NCBI RefSeq assembly: GCF_024169245.1
Contig: NZ_JALJWP010000001.1
Coordinates: forward strand, 5,910,793 to 5,974,792
Length of the DNA stretch: 64,000 nucleotides
From: Pseudomonas koreensis
GTDB taxonomy: Bacteria > Pseudomonadota > Gammaproteobacteria > Pseudomonadales > Pseudomonadaceae
Reading direction: 5' to 3'
In this document: piece after piece, positions 8,384 to 17,003 of the stretch
How positions within the stretch are numbered: the first letter of the stretch is position 1
How the letters are laid out: the number at the start of each line of letters is the position of its first letter
Translations under genes and position numbers: made by a program
The notes under the pieces: model-generated
The model's input: only the letters and a program-made list of their open reading frames with translations
Database searches by the model: none
What the model was told of the DNA's origin: nothing

Positions 8384-8778
8384 GATCAACCCTCCATGAA
8401 ATCGCGTGGCAGCCGGGGGACGGGCTGCGACTGAAGCAAAGATTAAGGGTCGGGCCGGCAGCGCCGTTAGTCGATTCCTGCCTTCGCGTTGCACAATCCT
8501 GCGAGACTGCGCAGACGACCTGTAACAACCTGTAAACCTGCGCAACAGGTGTGTCATACGCGTTTTGTGTAGGAGCTGCCGAAGGCTGCGATCTTTTGCT
8601 TTTGCCTTGAAGATCAACGGATCGCAGCCTTCGGCAGCTCCTACAGGGTTGTATGTCGGCTGACGCGGAAATGGCTCCGGCAGAATCAGGCAAGCATTTG
8701 GCAGAATGTGTCTACCGCCGCGGCTTGCACAAACATATGCTCTGTTGCATTCCCCCTCACTTGCCGAGGATGCCGTGC
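8384..8778. other. Intergenic region between the ABM gene and the araC-type gene
   Basis: Apart from the REP-type hairpin at 8569-8644, I see no gene or RNA here. The two flanking genes diverge, so both promoters must lie in it; I could not place them with confidence. Confidence 0.5.
8569..8644. repeat. Paired REP-type hairpin, GTAGGAGCTGCCGAAGG family
   Basis: The left arm starts GTAGGAGCTGCCGAAGGCTG at 8569; the right arm is its reverse complement ending CTCCTAC at 8644. The arms are over 20 bases long and flank a 30-base centre. Confidence 0.85.
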
Positions 8779-9708
8779 ATGACGTCATTCGATCGTTTTC
8801 AAGCCGAACCCAGCGCCGACATGGAAAAGCAGCGCGCGGAGCTGGCGGCGATCATCCGCCGCAACACCAGCGACGATGGCAGCTACCAGACCGCTATCGG
8901 CTCACTGGTGATGTCACGCCACACCCAATCCCATGATTTTGCCCCGGTGCTTGCGCAGCCGGCGCTGTGCATCATGGCGCAGGGGCGTAAAGAGGTGCGC
9001 CTGGCCGACGAGTTCTTCAACTACGACCCGCTGAATTACCTGGTGGTGTCGGTTTCGATGCCGCTCAGCGGGCGCGTGGTCAATGTCTCGCCGGAAGAAC
9101 CGATCCTCGCCGTGCGCCTCGACATTGATCCGACCGAAATCACCGCGCTGATCGCCGACGCCGGCCCGATGGGCGTGCCGACGCGGCCGACCGGCCGTGG
9201 TCTGTACGTGGAAAAAATCGACAGCGCCATGCTCGACGCGGTGCTGCGTCTGGCGCGACTGCTCGACGCGCCGAAAGACATCGCCATGCTCGCGCCGCTG
9301 ATTCGCCGGGAGATCCTGTATCGCCTGCTGCGCAGCCCGCAGGGCCATCGCTTGTATGAGATTGCGATTGCCAACAGCCAGAGCCACCGCATCAGCCAGG
9401 CGATCAAATGGCTCAACAGCAACTTCGAACAGCCGCTGCGCATCGATGATCTGGCGAGGGAAGTGAACCTCAGCGTGTCGACGCTGCATCATCGTTTCAA
9501 GGCGATGACCGCGATGAGTCCGTTGCAGTATCAGAAACAGCTGCGCCTGCAAGAGGCGCGGCGCCTGATGTTGACCGAAGGGCTGGAAGCGTCGGCGGCG
9601 GGGTATCGCGTGGGCTATGAGAGCCCGTCGCAATTCAGCCGCGAGTACAGCCGCTTGTTTGGCGCGCCGCCGTTGCGGGATCTGGCGCGGTTGCGGCTTT
9701 CTGTCTGA
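8779..9708 (+). CDS. AraC-family transcriptional regulator (AraC_N plus HTH_18)
   Basis: 309 residues. The N-terminal effector domain carries the AraC-type N-terminal motif (LAQPALCIMAQGRKEVRLAD, then a cupin-like stretch with YLVVSVSMPLSGRV). The C-terminus holds the two helix-turn-helix units, starting at ISQAIKWLNSNFEQPLRIDDLA and ending with GYESPSQFSREYSRLFGAPP. It is a cytoplasmic DNA-binding regulator of unknown ligand. In-frame ATGs exist at 8653 and 8770, but GAGG at 8765-8768 sits at a proper distance only from the ATG at 8779. It diverges from the ABM monooxygenase gene, and regulation of that gene is inference. Confidence 0.88.
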   Translation: MTSFDRFQAEPSADMEKQRAELAAIIRRNTSDDGSYQTAIGSLVMSRHTQSHDFAPVLAQPALCIMAQGRKEVRLADEFFNYDPLNYLVVSVSMPLSGRVVNVSPEEPILAVRLDIDPTEITALIADAGPMGVPTRPTGRGLYVEKIDSAMLDAVLRLARLLDAPKDIAMLAPLIRREILYRLLRSPQGHRLYEIAIANSQSHRISQAIKWLNSNFEQPLRIDDLAREVNLSVSTLHHRFKAMTAMSPLQYQKQLRLQEARRLMLTEGLEASAAGYRVGYESPSQFSREYSRLFGAPPLRDLARLRLSV

Positions 9709-9736
9709 TCCGGAATCTGAAGTGGGACTTATGGCG

Positions 9737-9804
9737 CTTTCGCGAGCAGGCTCGCTCCCACAGGGAAATGCATTCCAATGTGGGAGCGAGCCAGCTCGCG
9801 AAGG
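9737..9804. repeat. Paired REP hairpin, GTGGGAGCGAGC family
   Basis: CGCGAGCAGGCTCGCTCCCA at the left faces TGTGGGAGCGAGCCAGCTCG at the right. It lies between the convergent araC-type and aldehyde dehydrogenase genes. At 68 bases it is shorter than the other copies of this family in the window. Confidence 0.85.
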
Positions 9805-9832
9805 GGTCAGTCCAAGCGCTACATACCTATGA

Positions 9833-11284
9833 TCAGACGGCGCGGATCACATGCTTGATCTCCTGAAACGCCGCCAACCCCCAAGGCCCCAACTCGCGTC
9901 CAACGCTGCTCTGCTTGTAACCGCCCCACGCCGCCTGCGGGAAGATCACTTGCGGTGCATTGATCCACACCAGCCCCGCCTGCAACCCATTGGCCACGCG
10001 ATCCGCCGCGGCGGCATCGCGCGTCACTACACTCGCCACCAGCCCGAACTGCGTATCGTTGGCCAAGGCAATCGCTTCGGCTTCGCTGGCGAAACTGCGC
10101 ACACAGACCACCGGCCCGAAAATCTCCTCGCGCCATAACGCGCTATCCAGCGGTACATCAGAGAACACCGTCGGTTGCAGAAAATAGCCGCGCGGCAAAT
10201 CCGCCGGGCGATTGCCGCCACAGAGCAAACGCGCTCCCGCACTCAGGCCACGATCAATATGCCCGAGCACCCGCTGGTATTGCGCCTGATTGACCAGCGC
10301 GCCCATTTCCACGGCCGGGTCGAATGGATCGGCGACTCGAATCGCCTCTGCACGTTTTTGCAGGCGCTGAAGAAATTCATCCATCAACTCCTCGGCGACC
10401 AGCACCCGACTGGTGGCCGAACACATCTGCCCGGCGTTGAAGAACGCTCCGCCACAGGCCAGTTCCACCGCCAGCTGCAGATCGGCATCCGCCAGCACCA
10501 GCAACGACGATTTGCCACCGAGCTCCAGGCTGACTCCCTTCACGGTTTCGGCAGCGCGTTGCATCACCTGCACGCCAACCGCGTTGCTGCCGGTGAAGGA
10601 GATCTTGGCGATACGTGGATCCGCCGACAATGGCGCACCCACCGCCAGACCCGTGCCGCAGACCAGACTGAACACGCCGTTGGGTAACCCGGATGCAGCG
10701 ATGATCGCCGCCAGTTCCAGCTCCGGCAGCGGCGTCACCTCCGAGGGTTTCAATACCACGCAGCAACCGGCGGCCAGCGCTGGTGCGAGTTTCCATGCGG
10801 TGGTGACCATGGGGAAATTCCACGGCACGATCAGCCCGACCACGCCGCACGGCTCACGACGCAGGCGCGCGCTGAAATCCGCGCTGGGCAGCGGCACATG
10901 GCTGTCCTGTTTCGCGTCGAGACCTTCGGCAAGCTCGGCGTAATACTCGAACGTGGCGATCACGTCATCGACATCGATCGCCGCTTCGAACTGCGGTTTG
11001 CCGTTGTTGCTCGATTGCAGGTTCATCAAATGCTCGCGACCCTTGCGCACGCCATTGGCAATGTTGCGCAGGATCGCAGCGCGCTCGGTGCCGGTGGTCT
11101 GCGACCAGTGTTTGAACGCCTCGGTCGCCGCGCTGATCGCTTGATCGACGGCCTGCTCGTCGCCGCCATTGACCGTGGTCAGCAACGCCTCCGTAGCGGG
11201 GTTGATCACCCGCAGATGTTCGCGCCCGGCCGACCATTGGCCGTTGATGTAAAGGCCATCGAGTGTGGTTGGAAAACTGTTCAT
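9833..11284 (-). CDS. NAD(P)-dependent aldehyde dehydrogenase (betaine/guanidinobutyraldehyde type)
   Basis: 483 residues of the aldehyde dehydrogenase superfamily. The Rossmann/active-site blocks are present: VVGLIVPWNFPMVTTAWKLA, FTGSNAVG, the general-base Glu in VSLELGGKSS and the nucleophilic Cys in NAGQMCSATSRVLV. It oxidises an aldehyde to a carboxylate with NAD(P). The start ATG overlaps the stop of the upstream decarboxylase gene (ATGA), so the two are translated together. The decarboxylase resembles AruI, which makes 4-guanidinobutyraldehyde from 2-ketoarginine, so this enzyme could carry out the next step to 4-guanidinobutyrate. That substrate is inferred from context; other aminoaldehydes are possible. 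Confidence 0.9.
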   Translation of the reverse strand: MNSFPTTLDGLYINGQWSAGREHLRVINPATEALLTTVNGGDEQAVDQAISAATEAFKHWSQTTGTERAAILRNIANGVRKGREHLMNLQSSNNGKPQFEAAIDVDDVIATFEYYAELAEGLDAKQDSHVPLPSADFSARLRREPCGVVGLIVPWNFPMVTTAWKLAPALAAGCCVVLKPSEVTPLPELELAAIIAASGLPNGVFSLVCGTGLAVGAPLSADPRIAKISFTGSNAVGVQVMQRAAETVKGVSLELGGKSSLLVLADADLQLAVELACGGAFFNAGQMCSATSRVLVAEELMDEFLQRLQKRAEAIRVADPFDPAVEMGALVNQAQYQRVLGHIDRGLSAGARLLCGGNRPADLPRGYFLQPTVFSDVPLDSALWREEIFGPVVCVRSFASEAEAIALANDTQFGLVASVVTRDAAAADRVANGLQAGLVWINAPQVIFPQAAWGGYKQSSVGRELGPWGLAAFQEIKHVIRAV

Positions 11285-12918
11285 AGGGCCACCGCCTGCA
11301 TCCACTGGTTCTGGTCGATTTCAATCAGCGTCGGGCCTTGCCGGTCCGTCGCCTTGCGCAGCGCTGCACGCAGTTCGTCGACGCTGCTGATGGCTTGCGC
11401 GGCGCAACCGAGGCCCTTGGCTACGGCGACGAAGTCCGGCGCGTAGATGTCCACGCCGACCGGTTCGATGGCGCGGTTGACCATGTACTTTTTGATCTCC
11501 TCGTAACCCTGGTTATTCCACAGCAACACGATCACCGGCACCCGCGCTTCAACGGCGCTGGCCAGTTCCGGCAGGGTGAATTGCAAGCCGCCGTCGCCGA
11601 TCAGGCACACCACCGGCGGGCGCGCGCCGCTATCGAGTTGTCCACCGAGCCACGCCCCTATCGCCGCCGGCAACGCATAGCCGAGGGTGCCGTAACCGGT
11701 GGAGGCGTTGAACCAGCGCCGTGGGCGTTTGGGGTTGAAAGTGAGGTTGCCGGTGTACACCGGTTGCGTGGAGTCCCCGACAAACACCGCCTCGGGCAAT
11801 TCTTGCAATACGGTTTCGAGCAAACGCGTCTGCGCCAGGGTCGGCGCATCCCAGCTCGCGGCCAGCTCATCACGCAAGCGCGCAGCCCGAGCCTGACCCC
11901 AATCGTCGCGGCGCTCGGCCAGCGGCTTCTTCGTCAGCGTGCTGAGCAAGGCTTGCGCGGCGTGGCGCGAATCAGCGACCAGTGCGACGTGCGGTGGGTA
12001 GTTGCGCACGGTCTGATCGGCATCGATGTCGATGCGCAGCAGCTTGCCGGGAATTTCGAAGCCGCCAGCGAAGGTCACGTCGTAATCGGTCTCGGCCAGC
12101 TCGGTGCCGATCGCCAGCACCACGTCGGCTTCGGCAACCAGTGCGCGAGTGGCGACCAGGCTTTGTGTCGAACCGATCAACAGCGGATGGTCCGACGGCA
12201 GCATGCCTTTGGCATTGATGGTCAGCGCCACCGGAGCATCGAGCCATTCGGCGATGCGCGTCAGCTCCGGCGCCGCGTCGATAGCACCGCCGCCGGCGAG
12301 AATCAGCGGCCGTTGCGCGCTGGCGAGCAGTTCGCTCATGCGGTTCACGGCAGCCGGTGCGGCGCCGGCGCGATCGATATTCACCGGCACGCTGGTGAGC
12401 AATTCATCGGCCTCTTCCACCAGCACGTCCAACGGAATTTCGATATGCACCGGTCGTGGTCGCCCGGCCTGGAACAAGGCAAACGCACGGGCCAGCACCA
12501 TCGGCAATTCGGCGGCAGACATCAGCGTATGCGAGAACGCTGCGACGCCGCCGACCAGTGCGCTCTGGTTCGGCAGCTCATGCAACTTGCCGCGGCCACC
12601 GCCCAACTGACGGCGCGATTGCACGCTGGAGATCACCAGCATCGGAATCGAATCGGCGTAAGCCTGGCCCATGGCGGTGGTGATATTGGTCATGCCCGGG
12701 CCGGTGATGATAAAGCACACACCGGGTTTGCCGCTGGTGCGCGCGTAGCCGTCAGCCATGAAGCCGGCGCCCTGCTCATGGCGAGGCGTGACGTGGTTGA
12801 TGCTTGAGCGGGCGAGGCCTCGGTACAGCTCAACGGTATGCACACCGGGAATGCCGAACACCTGCTCGACCCCGTAATTTTCCAACAGCCTGACCAGTAC
12901 TTCGCCGCACGTTGCCAT
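11281..12918 (-). CDS. aruI: Thiamine-diphosphate-dependent 2-keto acid decarboxylase (AruI-like; acetolactate synthase superfamily)
   Basis: 545 residues of the acetolactate synthase/benzoylformate decarboxylase superfamily: N-terminal pyrimidine-binding domain with the catalytic Glu in VTPRHEQGAGFMADGYAR, central domain, and C-terminal diphosphate-binding motif GDGGLQFTLPEL...WNNQGY. The start MATCGEVLVRLLENYGVEQV with VFGIPGVHTVELYRGLARS resembles AruI, the 5-guanidino-2-oxopentanoate decarboxylase of the arginine transaminase pathway, as I remember it. The ATG at 12918 follows AAAGGG. A frame opening at 12999 would include a REP arm and is rejected. A LysR gene diverges upstream and an aldehyde dehydrogenase overlaps downstream. 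A generic acetolactate synthase is less likely, since no small regulatory subunit is nearby. Confidence 0.8.
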   Translation of the reverse strand: MATCGEVLVRLLENYGVEQVFGIPGVHTVELYRGLARSSINHVTPRHEQGAGFMADGYARTSGKPGVCFIITGPGMTNITTAMGQAYADSIPMLVISSVQSRRQLGGGRGKLHELPNQSALVGGVAAFSHTLMSAAELPMVLARAFALFQAGRPRPVHIEIPLDVLVEEADELLTSVPVNIDRAGAAPAAVNRMSELLASAQRPLILAGGGAIDAAPELTRIAEWLDAPVALTINAKGMLPSDHPLLIGSTQSLVATRALVAEADVVLAIGTELAETDYDVTFAGGFEIPGKLLRIDIDADQTVRNYPPHVALVADSRHAAQALLSTLTKKPLAERRDDWGQARAARLRDELAASWDAPTLAQTRLLETVLQELPEAVFVGDSTQPVYTGNLTFNPKRPRRWFNASTGYGTLGYALPAAIGAWLGGQLDSGARPPVVCLIGDGGLQFTLPELASAVEARVPVIVLLWNNQGYEEIKKYMVNRAIEPVGVDIYAPDFVAVAKGLGCAAQAISSVDELRAALRKATDRQGPTLIEIDQNQWMQAVAL

Positions 12919-12950
12919 GTTGATTGCCCTTTCATTCACTGAAACACCCC

Positions 12951-13044
12951 CCTGTGGGAGCGAGCCTGCTCGCGAATAGGCGGCCCAGCCAATATCCATG
13001 TCGAACCTTGAACCGCCTTCGCGAGCAGGCTCGCTCCCACAGGG
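12951..13044. repeat. Paired REP hairpin, GTGGGAGCGAGC family
   Basis: CCTGTGGGAGCGAGCCTGCT at the left is mirrored by AGCAGGCTCGCTCCCACAGG at the right over 94 bases. It lies inside the divergent interval between the aruI-like and lysR genes, an uncommon place for a REP pair because it must lie close to promoters. Confidence 0.85.
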
Positions 13045-13138
13045 TCCGTGGAGTGCCCATTGGAACGGCGCACAGCTAGCAGCAACAATCGATTAAAAGT
13101 CATACTAGCCATGTCCTCACGTCATACCTCGGATCGCC

Positions 13139-14020
13139 ATGAAACGCCTGCCACCCCTGCCCGCTCTGCATACGTTCTGGATCACTGCGCAATGCTGCAA
13201 CTTCACCCGCGCCGCCGAGCAGTTGCACATCACTCAGGGCGCGGTGAGCCGGCAGATCGCCGGGCTGGAAGAACAGCTCGGTTATCCGCTGTTCATTCGC
13301 TTGGCTCGGGGGCTGGCGCTGACGGCCGAAGGACGTGAATGGCTGCCGCAAGTGGAGAAAGTCTTCGGGTTGATCAGCGATGCAACCGAGCAGATCGGGC
13401 TCAGACATCAGACTTTGCAACTCAAGGCGCCGAGCTGCGTGATGCGCTGGCTGCTGCCGCGTCTGCTGCAATGGCAGAAGGAACGCCCGGACGTGCCGGT
13501 GAAACTGACGGCCTCGCTGCAACACGGTGTGGATTTTCAGCGTGAGCAATTTGACGCCGCCGTGATCTACGGCCCGCCCCCGGACAATTCGCCAGGCGCA
13601 CTGCATCTGTTCGACGAGCAACTGACACCGGTCTGCTCGCCGCAATTGCTCAAAGGCGCGCCTGCGCTGAATTCACCGCAGGATTTGCAGGAGCATTTGT
13701 TGTTGCACCCGACCCATGACATTCAGGACTGGTCGGTGTGGCTCGACGCGGCGGGTTTGCGACTAAGCAATCTTGGCCGCGGACAGCATTTCGAAACGCT
13801 GGATCAGGCGATGTCGATGGCCTCCCATGGCACGGGCGTGGCGATCGGGGACTGGTCGCTGATTGGTGATGATCTGAACGCCGGGCGGCTGGTGATGCCG
13901 TTTGCGTTGAAGGTGAAGACGGGGTTGGCGTATTACGTGGTGGTGCCTGCTGCAGCCGAGCCGTTGCCGCAGTTGGAGGAGTTGATGCTTTGGCTGGTTG
14001 AGCAGGCCCATTTGCGCTGA
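13139..14020 (+). CDS. LysR-family transcriptional regulator (GcvA-like)
   Basis: 293 residues. The N-terminal winged helix (MKRLPPLPALHTFWITAQCC, then FTRAAEQLHITQGAVSRQIA) is followed by the LysR effector-binding domain. The Leu-Pro-Pro-Leu start and SRQI-LE pattern are those of the GcvA/AmpR branch. It diverges from the aruI-like/aldehyde dehydrogenase operon and, by the usual LysR arrangement, should control it, perhaps with a 2-keto acid as ligand. That role is inferred. The ribosome site before ATG 13139 is weak (GGATCGCC). Confidence 0.87.
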   Translation: MKRLPPLPALHTFWITAQCCNFTRAAEQLHITQGAVSRQIAGLEEQLGYPLFIRLARGLALTAEGREWLPQVEKVFGLISDATEQIGLRHQTLQLKAPSCVMRWLLPRLLQWQKERPDVPVKLTASLQHGVDFQREQFDAAVIYGPPPDNSPGALHLFDEQLTPVCSPQLLKGAPALNSPQDLQEHLLLHPTHDIQDWSVWLDAAGLRLSNLGRGQHFETLDQAMSMASHGTGVAIGDWSLIGDDLNAGRLVMPFALKVKTGLAYYVVVPAAAEPLPQLEELMLWLVEQAHLR

Positions 14021-14027
14021 AGCCTCT

Positions 14028-14186
14028 CCCCTCACCCTAGCCCTCTCCCCAGGGAGAGGGAACCGACCGGGTTGTTTGATCTACCTGCACCGACCTGCAA
14101 TAGGGAGTCGAGCTCAGGTCTGGAAAAGCATGGAGATCGGCTCCCTTTCCCCCTCGCCCCTTGGGGGAGAGGGTTGGGGTGAGGGG
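14028..14186. repeat. 159-bp MITE-like element, copy 2 (inverted relative to copy 1)
   Basis: It begins CCCCTCACCCTAGCCCTCTC and ends GAGGGTTGGGGTGAGGGG. Read on the minus strand it matches copy 1 at 5230-5389 end to end, including the interior GAGCCGATCTCCATGCTTTT. The element lies between convergent genes, eight bases after the lysR stop. Confidence 0.8.
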
Positions 14187-14227
14187 GAAAAATCTGAAGT
14201 CAGACCTATCCCTCGGCACCGACGCGG

Positions 14228-14842
14228 TCAATACCCGACGGTATAGCGCTGGCGCGAATGCTTCGGCGTTTCCACTTCGTCAATCAGCGCAATCGCGTAA
14301 TCGGCAAAGGTGATCCAGCTGCGCCCTTCGGCACTGACCAACAGATGATCCTTGCCGACACGGAATGCGCCACTGCGCTCACCCTCGACAAACTCCGCCG
14401 ATGGCGACACAAAGGTCCAGTCCAGTTCCTGCTCCTGACGCAGTGCTTCAAGAAACGCTGCACCCGCACTCGCCTCGGCTTTGTACTCGACCGGGAAACC
14501 GGCGCTGTCGATCACTCGCGTATCGTCCGGCAGCAACAGCGAACCGGCGCCGCCCACCACCAGCAAGCGCTTCACGCCCGCCTGCTTCACCGGCCCGACA
14601 ATCGCCGAGGCCGGCACAGTGGCGAAATGCGCTGCGCTGATCACCACGTCGTGACCTGCCACCGCCGCTTGCAGGGCCGCCGAATCCAGCACGTCGAGAT
14701 TCTTGCTGACGACACCGGCGCGATTACCGATCTTCGAGGTATCGCGGGCGATGGCGGTGACGCTATGCCCGCGACGCAGGGCTTCTTCCAGCAATTGGCT
14801 ACCGGCACGTCCGGTGGCGCCGATGATTGCAATCTTTCTCAT
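14228..14842 (-). CDS. NAD(P)-binding Rossmann-fold protein (NmrA / atypical SDR)
   Basis: 204 residues beginning with the nucleotide-binding motif KIAIIGATGRAGSQLLEEAL and RGHSVTAIARDTSKI, typical of NmrA-like or atypical short-chain dehydrogenases (YwnB/azoreductase-like group). No catalytic YxxxK is visible, so it may sense or bind NAD(P)H rather than act as a classical SDR. GGAG lies six bases before the ATG. It follows the metallo-beta-lactamase-fold gene on the same strand with a 45-base gap, so the two probably form an operon under the divergent LysR gene. Confidence 0.82.
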   Translation of the reverse strand: MRKIAIIGATGRAGSQLLEEALRRGHSVTAIARDTSKIGNRAGVVSKNLDVLDSAALQAAVAGHDVVISAAHFATVPASAIVGPVKQAGVKRLLVVGGAGSLLLPDDTRVIDSAGFPVEYKAEASAGAAFLEALRQEQELDWTFVSPSAEFVEGERSGAFRVGKDHLLVSAEGRSWITFADYAIALIDEVETPKHSRQRYTVGY

Positions 14843-14887
14843 GACATTCTCCAGTTGGCTTGAAAATGCTGCGTGTTCAGGTTCGGC

Positions 14888-15766
14888 TTACCAGTGCATC
14901 TCGCCCTTGGCGACTTTCGCGCTGAGTTCCAGCGAGCTTTCCTCGCCAAGTTGCGGGTAGCGTTTTTTCATCGCCGCGATCAACGCAGCAGAATCCTTGG
15001 CCTTGGCGGTTTCGGCATCGAAGGCCTTGATGTAATCGACGGTGAATTTCACGCTGGCCAGCGAGCGGCTGCTGTCACCCAGATAATGGCCGGGCACCAC
15101 GGTTTGCGGTTTCAGGCTTTCGATGGTCTGCAGGGTGCGCAGCCAGTCGGCGTGGGATTGCGCGGTCTGGGTGTCGGCCATCCACACATGAATGTTCTCG
15201 GCGACCACCACGCCACCGACCACTGCCTTCAACGACGGAATCCATACGAAGCTGCGATCCGGCTGCTTGCCATTGAGGCCGATCACCTGCAATTGCTTGC
15301 CTTCGAGGGTCAGGCTGTCGCCCTTGAGCACGTCCGGAACGATGGTTTTCGCCGGCACGTCGGCGCCCATTTTCGGCCCCCAGTAAGCCAGTTTGCCGTC
15401 GACGGTGTGCTTGATGTGATCCACGGTCGGCTGCGAGGCCAGCACTTTCGCCTGTGGAAATGCTTTGGTCAGGGTGTCGAGACCGAAGTAGTAATCCGGA
15501 TCGCCGTGGCTGATGTAGATGGTGGTCAATTGCTTGCCGCTGGCGCGGATCTTTTCCACCACCTGCTCGGCCTGGGATTTGCCGAACTGCGCGTCGACCA
15601 GAATCGCCTCTTTCTCGCCACTGACCAGCACCGAGCTGACCGGGAAAATCGCCTGGGTGCCCGGGTTGTAGACATCGAGGCTCAGCTCGGCAGCGGATGC
15701 ATGGGCGGCAAAGCCGAAAAGTGCTGCGGCGAGCAGAACGCGTTTGAATTGAGTGAAGCCGATCAT
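14888..15766 (-). CDS. Exported metallo-beta-lactamase-fold protein with altered metal ligands
   Basis: 292 residues. An N-terminal signal peptide (FKRVLLAAALFGFAAHASA, cut after about residue 26) predicts export to the periplasm. The fold marks are present: SVLVSGEKEAILVDAQFG, TIYISHGDPDYYFGLDTL and VVPGHYLGD. The usual zinc motif HxHxDH reads H-G-D-P-D-Y here, so the second and third histidines are Asp and Tyr. The enzyme may bind one metal, another metal, or have a different role. Start ATG 15766 follows GGAG; the frame extends far upstream, but not plausibly, because it would cross the divergent lysR gene. It probably forms an operon with the NmrA-like gene. Confidence 0.85.
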   Translation of the reverse strand: MIGFTQFKRVLLAAALFGFAAHASAAELSLDVYNPGTQAIFPVSSVLVSGEKEAILVDAQFGKSQAEQVVEKIRASGKQLTTIYISHGDPDYYFGLDTLTKAFPQAKVLASQPTVDHIKHTVDGKLAYWGPKMGADVPAKTIVPDVLKGDSLTLEGKQLQVIGLNGKQPDRSFVWIPSLKAVVGGVVVAENIHVWMADTQTAQSHADWLRTLQTIESLKPQTVVPGHYLGDSSRSLASVKFTVDYIKAFDAETAKAKDSAALIAAMKKRYPQLGEESSLELSAKVAKGEMHW

Positions 15767-15880
15767 CTGTTGCTCCGAGTTTCGAATGCCATGCTTGGCG
15801 ATGCAACAGAGCTTAGTTGCCAGACTCAGTACAAAAAATGCGATGCTTGAACATAGTTTGTTTCTGAAAGCGGGCAAATC

Positions 15881-16786
15881 ATGGATCGGCTTCAAGCAAT
15901 GCGGGTATTTGTCACGGTGGTGGATCTGGGCAGCCAGTCGGCGGCGGCCGATCACCTGGAGCTGTCGCGGCCAGTGGTGTCGCGTTATCTGGCGGAGCTG
16001 GAAGACTGGGTCGGCGCGCGACTGATGCACCGCACCACGCGCAAACTGAGCCTGACCGCTGCCGGCAGTGAAATCCTCCCGCGCTGTCGGCAGATGATCG
16101 AGCTGTCGCACGACATGCAAGCCGCGGTCAGCGAACCCGCTGACGCGCCGCGCGGACTGCTGCGGGTCAGCGTCAGCACCTCGTTTGGCCAGGCGCAACT
16201 GGCCGATGCGATGGCGGCGTACGTCAAGCTTTACCCCGGCGTGAGCATCGACCTGCAGATGCTCGACCGCACGGTGAATCTGGTCGATGAGCGCATTGAT
16301 CTGGCGATTCGCACCAGCAAAGATCTTGATCCGAATCTGATCGCCCGACGCCTGACCGTTTGTCGTTCGGTGGTTTGCGCAGCGCCGGCTTATCTGCATG
16401 AGCATCCGGCGCCGTTACGGGTCGAGGAATTGAGCCGACACAATTGCCTGACGCACTCGTACTTCGGCAAGAGTCTGTGGCACTTCGAGGAGGATGGCGA
16501 ACCGGTGTCGGTGCCCGTGCAGGGCAATATCAGCGCCAACGAGGCCAGCACCCTCCTTCGCGCCACCCTGGCCGGCGCGGGTGTGGCGATGCTGCCGACC
16601 TACCAGGCCGGGGTGCATATTCACAACGGCGAACTGCTGCGTTTGCTGCCACATGCCGAGCCCCGGCAGATGAATATCTACGCGGTGTACGCTTCACGCA
16701 AACACATGCCCGCGGCACTGCGCAGCATGCTCGATTTTCTTGTTCAGCGTTTTCCCGAGAATCCCGCGTGGGATGCCGGCCTGTAA
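15881..16786 (+). CDS. LysR-family transcriptional regulator
   Basis: 301 residues: winged helix at the N-terminus (MDRLQAMRVFVTVVDLGSQS, AAADHLELSRPVVSRYLAEL, RLMHRTTRKLSLTAAG) and the LysR substrate-binding domain. The MDRLQAMRVFV start and RTTR-LSLT pattern belong to the large AaeR/DsdC-like branch. It diverges from the metallo-beta-lactamase-fold/NmrA pair across 114 bases and is the likely regulator of that operon. No ligand can be inferred. Confidence 0.87.
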   Translation: MDRLQAMRVFVTVVDLGSQSAAADHLELSRPVVSRYLAELEDWVGARLMHRTTRKLSLTAAGSEILPRCRQMIELSHDMQAAVSEPADAPRGLLRVSVSTSFGQAQLADAMAAYVKLYPGVSIDLQMLDRTVNLVDERIDLAIRTSKDLDPNLIARRLTVCRSVVCAAPAYLHEHPAPLRVEELSRHNCLTHSYFGKSLWHFEEDGEPVSVPVQGNISANEASTLLRATLAGAGVAMLPTYQAGVHIHNGELLRLLPHAEPRQMNIYAVYASRKHMPAALRSMLDFLVQRFPENPAWDAGL

Positions 16787-16795
16787 AGCAATCCC

Positions 16796-16888
16796 TTGTG
16801 GGAGTGAGCCTGCTCGCGATAGCGGTATTTCTGTCGGCACAGCGGTGACTGACACACCGCTATCGCGAGCAGGCTCACTCCTACAGGG
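16796..16888. repeat. Paired REP hairpin, GTGGGAGTGAGC variant
   Basis: The left arm TTGTGGGAGTGAGCCTGCTC and right arm GAGCAGGCTCACTCCTACAG are mirror copies. Both carry the same change (GTGAGC for GCGAGC), a compensated substitution that keeps the stem paired. It lies just after the lysR stop. Confidence 0.85.
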
Positions 16889-17003
16889 GCTCATCAGTGT
16901 GCTGAATGGCCGGGTAAATCCTCGAACGCACTCGCTGGCAAGTGCGCGCCGCTGACCTATGCTGAAAGTAATACCGCAAGGTAGACGTTCAGAGGTCTAC
17001 GCC

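Noticed and set aside
8384..8788. N-terminal extension of the ABM gene up to 8788
   Set aside because: It would translate a REP hairpin and cross the divergent araC-type start; GGAGGG marks the ATG at 8383.
11281..12918. Annotation as acetolactate synthase large subunit (ilvB/ilvI)
   Set aside because: There is no small subunit or other ilv gene nearby, an aldehyde dehydrogenase overlaps it, and the N-terminal sequence looks like AruI; a decarboxylase fits better.
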